Origin: Sapria himalayana
Taxonomy: Eukaryota > Streptophyta > Magnoliopsida > Malpighiales > Rafflesiaceae
DNA length: 64,000 bases
Direction of reading: 5' to 3'
Assembly: GCA_029783825.1 (NCBI GenBank)
Contig: JAREIK010002415.1
Span: 374,501 to 438,500 of the forward strand
Shown: positions 33,901 to 46,558 of the stretch, in pieces
Position numbering within the stretch: position 1 is the stretch's first letter
Layout of the letters: the number at the start of each line of letters is the position of its first letter
Made by a program: the position numbers and the translations under genes
Notes under the pieces: model-generated
What the model saw: only the letters and a program-made list of their open reading frames with translations
Told to the model about the DNA's origin: nothing
Databases searched by the model: none

Positions 33901-34045
33901 CAATTAATGTGACAAATTTAGAAACTTTTATTATGAAAATCATGATTGTCCTTTGTAAGTTTGAGAGTGCATTTTTTATTTACCGTGTATTAAATATCAT
34001 GTGGATTTGCATGCAATTACAATTTGTATTCTATTGAAAAATTTT

Positions 34046-34324
34046 TTAAAAATTGACAAAATACACAAAGAACAAAGATCCAGGGCACAACTCGATTTTT
34101 TCTAAAATGGTTTGTTGAGAAACTGAAAAGAAAATATTTTCTTCTTCATGGCTCCAAAGATATAATAAGGCTTTCTTGTAGATGCTCAATAATTTTGAGG
34201 AAATAGGATCTTGTAGTAAATATTCCATTGAGTATTTTATTACTTCGTTGATTTTTGAATAATTTTGGAATATTTCTAATTTTTTTTTATTTTCATTTGA
34301 TCTTGCTTTCAATTTTGATAACAT
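34046..34324 (-). CDS. Unassigned 92-codon open frame
   Basis: An uninterrupted minus-strand frame encodes a lysine- and leucine-rich protein with LKARSNENKKKLEIFQNYSK near its start. I recognise no domain. It lies just beyond the TNP2 remnant, on the opposite strand. In such AT-rich DNA an open frame of this size can occur by chance, so it is reported only as possible. Confidence 0.15.
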   Translation of the reverse strand: MLSKLKARSNENKKKLEIFQNYSKINEVIKYSMEYLLQDPISSKLLSIYKKALLYLWSHEEENIFFSVSQQTILEKIELCPGSLFFVYFVNF

Positions 34325-34329
34325 ATCAA

Positions 34330-37300
34330 ATTGCAGGATTCACTAAACTTCATATGATCTCAACAACTCAAATGAAAATAGAAATATAAGTTTTTCAAAT
34401 GATTCTAGGAGCATGGCATTTTAAATACCTTATTTTATTCTCAAAATACAAAAGCTTATATTAGATTCTTATGCATTTGTCATTTTTATCAATAGATAAT
34501 GATGCTTCATTTCAACAGATCATATATAATTAAATATGAATTATGTATGTTGGCGCGTGGTTCACCCTATTAATTTTATTCAAATCTCAATAGTTTCGCC
34601 AACATAATTATCATTTCAAATTATAGATTGAAATAATTGATAAAACATACATAATGATGGCAATTTCATTTTTACAACCAATGAGATTAATGGATATGAG
34701 TTCATTGATGTGCTGGAAAAAGTTATGGAATTATGATACGTGCAAAATTGTAAGATAATTTTTTGAAATGTGAATAATTTGATAATTAATTTGTTCATAA
34801 AGAATATTATTGACATGAATACCAATTTTTGAAGTAATCTAATAAGATAACACATTATAAGATATTGAATACCAATTTTTTGAAATAATCTAATAATTAT
34901 TGACATGAAATAATCTAATAAGAGCTAATTGATTCATCTATAATTATTGAAGATTATTTTCACTTTGAACATGATTTCATTGATGGTGATGATTTTGACA
35001 ATATGTTGGAGAAATATAATGGATGAATAATCAAACATTGATGATGATGAAGAGGAATATGTAGGACAATAATTTTAATTTTTTAATTTTTTAATTTTTT
35101 AATTTTTTAATTTTTTAATTTTTAATTGTTTAATTTTTTAATTTTTTAATTTTTTGACATGAAAACTTAATATATTATTGATAATGGTATCATGTAGGTC
35201 AAATACTTTTTGAAGTATATTTTTTTATTATTTTAAATGACGAGCAAGTTGAGTATAAATTACATGATGCTACAAGGCTTTTATTTACAAAACTTTTTTA
35301 TTTACAATTGATTTAATTGTCATTAATAAGTTTTTATAAATTTTTATTTCATACATATGTAGGTTTATAATTATAAAATGGTATCGTGTTGCCAAGGTGT
35401 TATTCAATGAGGTAGCTGATTCAAGTGACCTGTTTGTACTGCTTACAATCACACATCTATATTTGATTCACTAATAAAGAAACAACAAGATCAAATACTT
35501 TTTGAAGTATTACTTTTTCACATTAACTATGTAGTTAATGTGAAAAAGATGAATTAGAGTCAAAATTCATGTTTTATTTTATTTTATTCATGTTTTATTT
35601 ATCCTTAACTATGTAGTTTGTTTGTAAGAAATTTGTATTTCTTAATGAGGCATAACATAATTCATGTAAAGTCTTGAGAATTAGAGTCAAAGATGAATCT
35701 TCTCTCATGTTGATCAATTATCTAGTTTTGTCCACGAAGTAGTATTTCACTTGGTTCATATGTTGATCATTAGTAAGCAAAGTCAAGAATTAATGTTTGA
35801 GATGAGGTGCTCATGTACATATCTAGATACCCAACCAAAGAATAGTCATGGTAACAACTATCAATGGAACATACGAAGGCAACCCCAACTCAAAAACTGA
35901 ATGTATAAGTGGAAAACTAATTGACCTAACTTAATGTTGAAGCAAAAGGTACAAAAAATTGCTAAGCTAAATTGTAATAGGGATGCAAAGCATTTGGACG
36001 ATGTAACAAACTTCAACAAACCAAATTTATGAGATGCGAATTAAATGAATCTCGAAGAATCTCAATGAAAAATATTACACATAGATAAGTTGGCTATTTC
36101 TATTTCTAATTGTTTTCACAAAGCGGACTTCTGATAGATGATAATGAACAAAGCATGATTAATCATTTAATATTGATGATTTTTAACTTGGTATTTCTTC
36201 AAACTAGATTGACATCTTGAATAATCACCTGATCACTAAGAGGGGAGTAGGGCTAATCTAGTCCTCACACTCAGAGGTATAGTTCGTGAGGATCAAACTT
36301 GTGCCCCAAGGTAGCACACACTCTAAATCCCCAATAGTTGGGATACATGTGTAATGGGTCATTTGATGTTGATGCTAATAATCTTTTTGATTTTTATTTT
36401 TTTGTAATATTCTATATACAACTAAATACAATATACTTCTTTAATGTGAATTTTCATTTAATTTGTTTTATATATATTATCTTTATAACTTTTAATGTTG
36501 TCATAATGCTTGGGAAATAATGTTTACGAAATATTTCACAAACATTATACAATTATCTTATTTTTTATAACTTACATTTCTAAAACAACAATATATATGT
36601 CATGGAAAATTGGATTGCATAGTAATCTTTGTTGATTTTTTATGTTGATATCTTTCATGATGTATTACATAAGTATGTTCATTATAAATATTTTTGGTCC
36701 ATTTTGATATTGTCAAATCTTAAGTTACACTCCATCTGGGATTTCTTTCTTGAAAAGGTATCTTTGATGATTATTTTATTCATCAACAAAATATTCTATG
36801 ACACATATTTATGAAAATTATTCTCACAAATAATTCGTGTTAATGGGTTTTAAGAAAATAAAAATAGTGGCTAACACTTTTTAAAGCTAGAAAACATATT
36901 TATAGAAAAAATGACTATGTCGATAAATTACAAAAAAAAATATTAAAATTTTTTTTCGAAAACATGATTTCAACACTTGATGATGTTGTTTGTCAAAATA
37001 TGTTAATTATTACCAATCAATTTTCATTGAAGAGGTGATGTGTTCATAGTGAAGGTTTCTTCATTGTATGTTTCTTTATCGAAGATCCTATCATGGATAT
37101 TGTTATAAATTTCTTTGAAAAATAATAACAATATATGCATTGAAGATCCTATCCTAGCTATTGAGGCACATCAAATGATATTGAAAATATAACAATTAAT
37201 AATGAATATGTTAAATGAAATAGAAGAAAGATAAAAAAACCAACATATTCACTAGATTATATCAAAATATATTAAACATCAATTAGAACAATAAAGGCAT

Positions 37301-38280
37301 TGATTACTCTACACTTATAATGAAGTTAATGTCTACATAAATCTTGTTTTGTGCTTATTGATTAAAAAGTATTGCAAAAGGCACGTGGAAAAAAGAACTT
37401 GCAAGAAATTAGTGGAATAAAAATTTTAATTTAAAAATTTTCAAATTCTTAATATTTCAAAATATGTAAATATTTTTATTATTTGAAAATCATAAACATA
37501 TAAATCTACAATCTAATGAACTAAATATATATTTTTAATGTCTCATCATGAAACATTTTTTTTAGTTTCCTACAACAAATATTTTTTATCAAAATATTAG
37601 TCTACATTGATTTAGTTTTTTTTTCCACAAAAAAGCTTAGTTAGTATACTTTTAAAAGTAAAATTAATGTTTGTGCTTCAACGCACACAAGCTCACACAC
37701 ACACACACACTCACTCACTCACTCTCATTGAAGTAAAATAAAATCAAACTTGTGCAAATTATTTGGGATTTAAACTTTATAATTAATGATAGAATAAACA
37801 AATTATTAGAGGTGGTAATTTGGATCAATAGCATTGCTACTGATCTACCCCACAAGGAGATCTACTTATTGGGTTTTCCAACATATAAAGTTCTCTACGT
37901 CTTCCTCGGTATTTGAACTATTTTCTATGATCCAACAAGATTCACAAGGATTGTTTTCTTTCTATTTTTTTTTTCTATTGTATACTACATGATATGTTGT
38001 TAGCAAACATAATAGTAGGCAGCTAGTATCGATAGTTGGAAGTTCATTACTAACTCAACAATAATTCTCTCACAATAAGGATTCTCATAAATGATCAAAC
38101 AAACATTGATATGTATATGATATCATTTAATAAAATGATAATAATGGTAATTTTTGTTGTCAAGTCAAGATAAATCCGCATCATATCCAACCTAAAAAAA
38201 TTATGGTTGTGCCCTGAATAACAATAGAGTTTGTTTAGTTGAGTTTTGGCTAGTCCTAAACTAGAACTAGGTTTGATCTA
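34330..38280. other. AT-rich interval without recognised genes
   Basis: No transposon domain or gene is recognised. At 34,930-35,070 a plus-strand frame is aspartate- and glutamate-rich (FHFEHDFIDGDDFDNMLEKY) and could be the acidic tail of a transposase. An 8-bp tandem repeat lies at 35,071-35,155. A GC-richer patch at 36,230-36,340 (GGGGAGTAGGGC, TGCCCCAAGG) resembles the patch at 32,590-32,640. A (CA)n then (CTCA)n microsatellite lies at about 37,690-37,722. Confidence 0.5.
35071..35155. repeat. Tandem AATTTTTT repeat
   Basis: About ten head-to-tail copies of the 8-mer AATTTTTT, with one interruption (AATTGTTT) near 35,123. Confidence 0.95.
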
Positions 38281-38292
38281 GCCTAGCCAAAA

Positions 38293-38982
38293 TGTTAAAA
38301 TTGGATCATACTTTTCAAGGTATAACATGTGTTTTATGTCATGACCTAAATTTTGCATCACTACATGAATAAAGCCACAATCAATTTTATGTTGTTGTAA
38401 CTAGAAGTCTAAAGAATTCAAATCATGACCTTGTTAGATGGTATCATGACATGAATGAAGTCACAACCTATTTTATGTTGGTGTGACTAGATTACTTTTG
38501 TATTCAAATTACAACCATATTCTATGGTGTCTTGACATGAATAAAGTCATAGCAGGTTTTTTGTTGTATGATTGGATGACTTAAGGATTCAAGTTACGAC
38601 TTTGCTGTGTGGTGTCATGAGATGAATAAATGAAGTTGCAATATGTATTTGATGCTGTGACTCAGGTCTCACATTTAAGAGATTTTTTTGTGTATTTATA
38701 TGCACTAGTAAAAGTAAACAAAATAAGAAAAGTGAGTTATCATAGTGAACAAAAGTGAGTCTATATTAGTTGTAACAAAAGTATTCTATAATAGCAAGAA
38801 ATTTCCCTTTTTTCTCTCTTGTGGTTGCTCTCCAGTCCCCCTACCTCTCTCTCTCTCTCATGGTTGTTCTCCAGTCTCTCTCACTCTCACTCTCATACAT
38901 GTGTGTTTCATCAATAAGAGTTATTTTCTCCTTTCCAAAACCCTAAATCATCATCATGATTCTTAGTTATATTGGATTCCCA
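38293..38982 (+). repeat. 5' LTR of a plus-strand copia element
   Basis: It begins TGTTAAAATTGG at 38,293 and ends near CCCA at 38,982, just before the primer site. It matches 57,563-58,316. Its 5' half (38,330-38,660) consists of about four 86-bp tandem units (anchors near 38,376, 38,462, 38,548 and 38,634), each with several motifs of the GTCATGAC/GTCACAAC/GTTGTAAC type. The 3' part has CT-rich leader runs at 38,840-38,895. Confidence 0.85.
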
Positions 38983-38986
38983 AGTT

Positions 38987-38998
38987 TGGTATCAGAGT
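38987..38998 (+). other. Primer binding site, initiator Met-tRNA type
   Basis: TGGTATCAGAGT follows the LTR after four bases. The same arrangement recurs at 58,321 after the second LTR. Confidence 0.85.
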
Positions 38999-39239
38999 AA
39001 TTACTATGATAACATATCTAGGATCTTAACATTTGGTATTCGAGGAAAGGCTAGGATCCCTAGCATTTGGTTATTGAGCCATGATTTTGTATCAGAGGCA
39101 AAATTTCATATCATAGCTATGATTTCGAGTTAGAGCCCAAGGTTTAGTTATATGCATGGTTTGGGATGAGATCTAGGGTTAATAGATTTGTAGAGTGTGA
39201 ATATGAGAATGACAAGTTCGACAATGTCTAGGGTTCAAA

Positions 39240-39787
39240 TCGAGTTCTTGGGGTAGAATTTCAAAATTTGGAAATAAAAGATGGAAGATACTCTTGTTGA
39301 AAAAGATTATTGCTCCACAATCAAATATGTGAAGCCAAAAGCAAAGGATTAAAAATCATAGATAACGTTTGCTAAGATTATCAAATGGGACAAGTTGGAT
39401 CGGAGAATACTAGGCTTGATCTATTTTTGTTTGGAAAATAAAGTTTTGGTAAATATTTTTTGTGAGAGATAGTCAAAGGATCTGTAAAAGAAGCTTCAAA
39501 TGCTCCTATGTTTCATATTAAATAATTTATTAAAATTAACACCATAAAAAGGATTGATACTTTTACTTCACACCTACAATAGTTTCATATACTATTCATT
39601 CAAGTATCATATATTAGATGTGAAATCATTAATTGATGACAAAGTAATAACCCTCCTATGTTCACTACTAGATTAATGTAATAACTTATTCATCATAATT
39701 GGTAGTGGTACAATGAAGTTATTCTATGAGATAGTAATTTCAATACTACTATCTAAGGATATGAGGAGGAAGAGTATTTGTTTTACA
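39240..39787 (+). pseudogene. Copia gag, N-terminal part, cut by insertion
   Basis: The frame at 39,281 reads MEDTLVEKDYC, then WDKLDRRILGLIYFCLENKV and LVNIFCERQSKDL. These match Tork-type copia Gag (W-K-x-x-M-E-D-x-L ... W-x-x-x-D-x-x-A-L-x-x-I-x-L-x-L-x-x-x-V). KVITLLCSLLD with CNNLFIIIG near 39,640-39,700 matches the L-L-x-S-L-P-x-S-W-D-N-L-V block, and LSKDMRRKS-like text near 39,755 the E-M-R-R-K segment. The frame stops at 39,787, where an Athila-like LTR begins. The rest of this gag is found at about 55,450. Confidence 0.82.
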
Positions 39788-42412
39788 TGTTGCAACTTTG
39801 TGAGTGTTCCAAAACTATCGTTAGTTGATATGAGGAAGTAGTGGTATAATGTAGCTCAACAAGTATATGAGTCATATAAATAATAAAGTTGGCATAAATC
39901 AACATGTCAATCTCATAGAGATTATGTATATAATTTGATCAACTAATAGTGAGCTAACTATTATTCAAGTTGAATAGATATCTTAGGCATTTGAAAAAAA
40001 ATACTTAGACTCTAGGGTTAGATCACATTCTCATGCATGATGATATTTTTCTAGTATTTGGTTAATATCATATTTGGTTTTGGACAAATGGAAGAATTAT
40101 ATGCAAATGTCAATGTGCCCTTTTGGCATGCAAGGTATCCATCATGATGATCAACTAATAGTGAACTAACTTCCAATGATGACCTCCTCATCATTTTCCT
40201 CTCAAAATTCAAACACCAAAGCAACGTAATTTTGGCCAGGGGTCATTCTCACATCTACACTTTTTGAATAATACGATAATTTCTATTAATGATTACTTCA
40301 AATATTTACTTCTATTCTCTAAATTCTATTAACTTAAATATGTGAAATAATATAATGCTAAATAGATCTGTACTTTTGGCTTTGTAAGCATTATATTCAT
40401 GATAATTGATATATATCTTTCTACAAATCTCACCTACGAAAGTTATTCAAGAGAGAAAGACTTGTAGGGCTACCATGACTTTATGAGTCTCTCCCACTTG
40501 CATGTCTCCTATGACATACCTATCAATATCCACTATAGCTAACACATGAATCATACCATGATAAAACTTTTAGGTTAGATGTTTTACATAACTCTCACAC
40601 TGTAAGGTTAACTTCTAAAAAGTACATAATAAATTAGTCTTAAATTTGTTCATCTTTTTGATTTAGTAAATATCATATTTATAATAATTAAACTTACCTC
40701 AAATTTGGGACTTCACATATTGGTTTATCTAATGTGTTAAGATTAAAAAAGCTATCATTTCCTTTTTACCATATAATGTGAGTATGTTTGATGACTTATC
40801 TATCATCATTCACCATAGCTAACACACATAAACCTATGTATTTATTAAAATCCTAAGTTTTAGTTCAAATTTATATTTATATCCATCAATATCCAAGCAT
40901 AAACAAAAACAAAAAAATAAACTTATAAATTCATTAATTCATTAATTCATCACAATACAATATATTCACTAATCATAGATCTCAATTTAGATGGATATTA
41001 ATAAAAAAAATCATACGAGATGTGTTGATAGACATCTCATGGATTTGAGGATTCCCAAAAAATATTTAAGTGAAAATCAACGTAAAAATTTATACTTCTA
41101 ATTAAAGATTACTTCCATTCACCTTTGATTTTTCCTAAACCAGAGTCAAAATTACATTACCTAAAGTTCTTGGCATTGTGGTTCATGTTTTCCCCCAATT
41201 TATTTTTTTTGCTTTTCTTCAATTAATTTAAGTATCACTTTTATACTTTGGGGATTTATTTCTTAACACTAGGAATGACCATGATTGATATCTCTACTCA
41301 CTAAAATACAAAGTTGTGGCAATGAGATTGGCCATGAATTTGATCTTGCTTTCAGAGAAAAGTGTCTTAGTTATAGAATTTCCACCACTGAGATTATTGA
41401 TTTTATAATATAAAGTCATGATGTTTGAATTGGTCATGTCTATGGCCTTATCTTTCTGAGAAAAGTGTTATGATAGTGGAATTGTTATGACTGAGATAGT
41501 TTCTCTTTATTATACAAATTCATAATACTACAATAATCATGAATTTGATATTTTCTCTCTGAAATATAGAGTTGTGATGTTGGAAAGACAACAACTAAAG
41601 TAAGTACTCTCTGGAATGAAAAGTCACTATGCAAAAGAATATCATGACTCAAAATACTTGATATTTTGGCTCTACATCGAGTAAGTCATAACTCTAGAAA
41701 TTATCATGACTATTTGTACCTATGGGGTATTTGGTTTTCGTGATGAAAGAATAATGTTGTGGACATCATGTATTTTAGAGATAATGTAGTCGTGACACTA
41801 AAAAAATATTATGAAATAATTATGTCAATTTGGTGGCAGAGTTATGATGATATTTTATAGAGTTATACAGAGAATAAAAGTACATACTTGAAGTAATAAT
41901 CAAGGACAGTTGATATATTGCTTAAAAATTAGTAAATATGATAATGACTATTATATGGATCAATGTATTACTTTGGTGTAGAAATACTGAGTGGAAAACT
42001 ATGAAAAAATTATCCTTAGTAGTAAAATTTCAATGGATGGTGACCATCTTGTAAGCTAAAAGGGCACATTGAAATTTTCATATTAATTTATCATTCATCA
42101 TATAACCAAATACAATATAAATCAAATACCAAAAAGTATCATCTAGAACAAGCACCTATTGCAACCCTAGAGTCTAAGTATATTCTCTAAGACTAAGTGT
42201 ATCTATTTAACTCATATAATTATTAGTTTATTATCGATTGAATAAATTATTGAAAAATTCTTCTATGATCTATATCTGAACTTATGTTCACTTTATTACT
42301 TATATGACCTATATACTTGCAGAGATATATTGACCGAGAGTTCCTCACTCAGCTAGACATTGTGATTATGTCAAATAACTAATAGTTTTAGAACCTTTGC
42401 AAAGTCACAATA
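39788..42412 (+). repeat. 5' LTR of Athila-like element, palindromic layout
   Basis: It starts TGTTGCAACTTTG at 39,788 and ends CAAAGTCACAATA at 42,400-42,412, inverse of each other. Left arm 39,788-41,060 and right arm 41,870-42,412 are inverted copies: for example 'CTTAGACTCTAGGGTT' at about 40,003 and 'AACCCTAGAGTCTAAG' at about 42,163, and 'CAATGTGCCCTTTTGG' near 40,110 against 'AAAAGGGCACATTGA' near 42,058. Between them lies a TCATGAC-type array (41,290-41,870). A primer site follows at 42,419. Confidence 0.75.
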
Positions 42413-42418
42413 TGTATT

Positions 42419-42436
42419 TGGTGTCATTGCTAGGGA
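42419..42436 (+). other. Primer binding site, Athila/Tat type
   Basis: TGGTGTCATTGCTAGGGA aligns with the Athila/Tat site TGGCGCCGTTGCCGGGGA. All five differences are C-to-T or G-to-A, mostly at CpG. It is the clearest of the three sites of this family in the window. Confidence 0.85.
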
Positions 42437-42936
42437 TTATCTTATCATACTTTAATTTATTAAATTGAGTTGATATAACTATCCTTGCAAAACAATAATT
42501 CTATTTTAAGTTATTTGGATATGATTTTGTTTATTGTTTATATTGCATTTGTGTTGTGAGTGCACCCTCTTTATTTATTTTGTTGTTTCATAGCCACCAA
42601 AAGAAATAAATGAGTATAGCTTATGAGATTGAGTTAAACTCTATAGACCCAAAAATTGAGAGAACAATGCAAGAACTTTTGAGACAAAGAGAGAAATATG
42701 ATGGAGGAGAATGTAAGCAATCAAAACAACCAATATGGTAAAGGATAAGCTATCCAAAATCCCAATACTCACTATACCTTGTGAGATTATTGAAGATCTA
42801 TCTTAATGGATAGTTATTCATAGATTTGGATATAATTGGCACACACTAATTACTCTGAGTTGAAGTTGAGTTTGATAGATATGGTACAAATGAAGCGGTA
42901 CAATGAGAGAATGCCATAATATTTGAATAGCCATGT

Positions 42937-43200
42937 CAGATGCCAATAAATTTTTCAGAGTTGTGTGATATGGTGACGATGCATGGGATTAACTCAGATA
43001 CCATTAGATTAAGGGGGTTTCTCTTTTCTTTAAGAGACAAAACCCATAGTTAGTTAGTGTTTGTCTTAAGGTTCCGATTGAGAGTTGGGATGATTTAGGG
43101 CTCAAGTCTTGCTGCCATCAGAATTAATTAAAGAAGTAGAGGAGGAGGAGATACAACATGCCTGAAGTAAAAATTTCCCTTCGAATATCCTATATCCACA
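42937..43200 (+). pseudogene. Athila-like gag (third copy)
   Basis: From 42,952 an open run reads FSELCDMVTMHGINSDTIRL followed by RGFLFSLRDKTHS. This is the best match in the window to the Athila Gag core (E-x-C-x-x-x-x-x-x-G-V-x-x-D-A-I-R-L-x-x-F-P-F-S-L-R-D-K-A). It then hits a TAG, and VPIESWDDL follows in another frame. The C-terminal half of gag is mostly missing. Confidence 0.82.
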
Positions 43201-43432
43201 ATGATTTGGAAAGTTATATATAGATGAGTAATTCAATAAGTTTTTAAATATTTTCCAAAAATTGAAGGTAAATATTTCATTTACAAAATTGTTAACCCAA
43301 ATGTTATTCTACTTGATATTATAAAGGAAATAATGAGTAGAAAAAGGAAGTTTGAGACTTTTAGGATGGAAAATATGATTAAGTATTTTGGGGAGCACAC
43401 TTTTTGAAAGGTTTTATATGACTTGCAATTAT

Positions 43433-43860
43433 CCAACATAAACTTCCAAGAAAGTTGAAAGATCTTAAATATTTTATTATTCCATGCATAATTAGGGTGC
43501 ACACATTTAGTAAGCTTTTATATGACTTAAGATCAATTGTGAACTTAATATCACAATTCATAGTGTGAAGATTAAGGCTTGGTGATATAACTTCAATAGT
43601 CATCTCACTTCAAATTTTTGATTATTCTATCAAATTTTCAAATGGAGTAATTGAAGTTATTTTGGTGAAAGTGGATAAGTTTATCTTTTATACTAATTTT
43701 GTTGTGCTTGACATTGAAGTAAGATCAGTATGCTTCGTTAATTTTGAGATGTTCATTTTAAGTCACTAGGCATGCATTGATTGAAGTCAAGAAGGTGGAA
43801 TTAATGCTTCAAGTGACCGAAGAGAAAGTGAAGATTAATCTTTACAAGTGCTTATAGAAT
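43433..43860 (+). pseudogene. Athila-like aspartic protease (third copy)
   Basis: The frame gives IIQHKLPRKLKDLKYFIIPC near 43,434, then HTFSKLLYDLRSIVNLI. After one stop come RLRLGDITSIVISLQI, then NGVIEVILVKVDKFIFYTNF and VVLDIE. The block order matches Athila protease throughout, including F-I-F-x-x-D-F-V-V-L-D. The active site reads D-L-R instead of D-L-G, as at 10,460. EVKKVELMLQVTEEKVKINL near 43,790 is the conserved tail. Past it, YWRIDSHPP occurs as in the second copy. I recognise no RT, RNase H or integrase between here and the 3' LTR at 46,559. Confidence 0.82.
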
Positions 43861-44039
43861 CTGTATTTTAGTGATGAAGATTACTAGAGAATAGATAGCC
43901 ATCCTCCTATGCACTATGATGACATAGATGATAGATTTCAGATGAAAAGAATTCATAGAAGAGTGTTGGCCCGAAAAGAAAATGATAAAAAATTTGAACC
44001 ATTACATGAAAGAAAAGGTGGAAATAATTAAGAAGATGC

Positions 44040-44470
44040 AAACTAGATGAAGTCATAGCTTCTTTAAAGTCACAACTTCATAGGACTTTAATTCATATAA
44101 CTTTGAAGATGCAAGAGAAGAGGACGAACAATAAAGTTATCAAAGAAAAAATATGCATCAGTTATTGAGGAGACTCTAGAGATGGTGATAGAAATACATG
44201 TGAAAGAAAATCTTCAACTAATCATTGACATGATGAAGAATAAAGGCAATGTTAAAACAAAATGGTGGAACTTTCAAATGAAAATGAGAAAGAATAAAGT
44301 ATGATGAAGAAAGTCACAACTTCAATGAATGTTATAACTTTTCCTACATAAACAATGACCAAAATTGTGGCATGAGGCAAAGCCATGACTAATTTGATCC
44401 AGATAGTCATTCCACAAGTCACAACCACATAACAAGTCACAAAAATTTACAAAGAAGCCATAGGAAATGA
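44040..44470. repeat. Motif array after protease
   Basis: GTCACAAC-, GTCATAGC- and GCCATGAC-type words recur every 20-50 bp. The position matches 11,150-11,420 after the second protease. Small open frames on the minus strand here are by-products of the array. Confidence 0.65.
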
Positions 44471-44480
44471 TAATGTGGCA

Positions 44481-45075
44481 TAGAGGTATCAAATTTGTTA
44501 TGCCATACATCTATGAGCAATTTAAGTGTGGCAAGGCCATGCTACTATTCAATGTTGGACACTACATGCTATGATTCATGTGTCATGGTAGGCATGGCAT
44601 GGGAACTAAATGGCTAGCTTGGCATGATACGCATGACCCTCATTATGCAAGGTTGTGCCATACCATGTCAAATAGTGTTTGTCAGAAGCTCATTGCGTGA
44701 AAATATAATGGATGGTTGACTTATATGGTAGATCCATTCCAATTGACCATATAAGCAAGATCTAGCTTATGTGGCTAATTTTTTTTTAAATAACCCTACC
44801 CCATCTAGCAGTCACCCAATGGGACTTGACCTATAGCTAGTCCTAGTTTTCCGGGCTAGTTGACCATACCATTAAGCCAGACATATGAATCATTTCCGGC
44901 CCAACATGAGGCATAGATCATGTCGGCCTAGAATGGCATAGGCCATGTCATGGGGCATGGAAGAATGATCCATGAACAAGTACGATTCTGGACCGTGCTA
45001 TTCTGGGCTAGACATGGCTGAACCATGATATGCCTTGAGTAATGCCTAGGCCCTCCAGCCTGGTTGACACCTCTA
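44481..45075. mobile_element. Non-autonomous hAT element (595 bp), aged
   Basis: The ends are TAGAGGTATCAAAT and, inverted, TAGAGGTGTCAACC. Flanking octamers ATGTGGCA (44,473-44,480) and CCATGGCA (45,076-45,083) agree at five of eight places, as expected of an old duplication. The interior has hAT-style 'GGCATGGCATGG' and 'CCGGCCCAACATGAGGCA' subterminal DNA but few CpG sites. It lies inside the internal region of the Athila-like element. Confidence 0.75.
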
Positions 45076-45084
45076 CCATGGCAT

Positions 45085-46550
45085 TTCCCAATTATGCATC
45101 ATCCATGGTTGAATACATGATGTAGAGATGATGATGATGATAAAGAATAAATTAGGAAGACAAGCTAAAGAAAAATATTACATTGAGAAGCTAGCTTAGA
45201 TAGTTGGGGTTCCAAATAGAAGTAAAGTTCTAACAAAGGTATAACTACTGCTATTAGATAAAATGCTAATTGGGAGTTAACACACAATTTTTTTTTGCAT
45301 TGTCAGACGAATAAATACTTCACAACTTGAACATTTCCTAATAAATCCAAAAATTTTGAATCCTATTTGACAAAATAAAATTCTATCATGATACTCAAAC
45401 CTAATCATGGCTATCATAGATGTATTTTCTTTTGGTGTGAATATTTGTAGAGAGATTCATTACTTGGGGATGAATAATATTTTTAATATGAGTTTTTTTA
45501 GTACTAAAAATACCAAATAATTGGTATTTTTAGAAGAGTAAAATATGAAATATTTACATGAATACTAGTTGTTATCAAAGAGATTTCCTTAAAATAATAT
45601 TTTGAATAGGAAGTGACTAATATTAGTGATATCGAAAAGAATTTAGGTAAAATTAATGGACTTAGTGAATAAAAACTTGTAGAAGAAAGAAGTAATGAAT
45701 AATCATGATAATCTTTTTATCATGACTTATAAATACTATACATATTTGCCTCAAATAGTTATATCATTTTTTCTTGGTTATACCTCTGCTAAAATAGTTT
45801 TGATATTCTTTTTAAGTCATGACTTTATTGCTAAGCTGACTCAATCATTTCACTATACATTATAATTATCATGGTCATGATAATTTCTCAGAGTCATGGC
45901 TGCACAGGATCTAAACGACTTAATTTTCATGATATTATTTTCACATCGTGATCATTAAGTACCTTATTGGTACAAGTAGTCATGGTACATTCCAAAGTCA
46001 TGACTTATTTAAACAAAGCCAAACATCAATAGATGTAGGTCATGATATCATTTTCTACCGTGACTTTTTATTCTAGAGAGCAACGACTTAGTTGTGGCAC
46101 CCACAACATCATGATACTTCACCCATAAAACAAACACCAAAGTCATGTCCAATTCTTAATACCACAATTTTGTGTATAGAGAGAATTTGACATAGTCAGA
46201 GCAATCTCAGCATCATGACATTTTGATAACATAGCCAAGACCAAAGCTAGGAATAATTATCAATGTCATGATTTTGTGTTGTAGAGAACTAAGTATCAGT
46301 TATGGTCATTCATATCACCATGATAATTGTGATCAACTTAGTGCTATGACATCAAACTTAAAATATCACAGGAATTCTTGAAGTATAAAATCTACTCTTA
46401 GAGAAAAAAAAGAGAAAAGGAAAAAAGAAAAATAAAATCATGATGCATTCCAAGCCTAGGAGCCAAGACCTCAACCTCAATAAGAAGAAAATCTAGGCAA
46501 ACAATAAGCAAAATCAATTGGAATTAGATATTTCTTCTTAGAAATTAGTT
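45085..46550. repeat. Internal region of Athila-like element, mostly motif array
   Basis: No pol domain recognised. From about 45,730 to 46,480 it is a dense array of TCATGAC, TCATGGC and CCATGAT motifs. It runs up to the 3' LTR. A convincing polypurine tract was not found directly before 46,559; the purine-rich AAAAAAAAGAGAAAAGG lies at about 46,407. Confidence 0.55.
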
Positions 46551-46558
46551 TGAGTATT

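Noticed and set aside
34165..34182. TTTCTTGTAG, resembling the end of a CACTA element
   Set aside because: It is followed by ATG instead of TG, lies in mid-sequence, and has no partner CACTACAAGAAA upstream.
34616..34906. Minus-strand open frame of 96 codons
   Set aside because: Hydrophobic, low-complexity reading of AT-rich repeats ('AATAATCTAATAA' type) with no domain and internal sequence repetition on the other strand.
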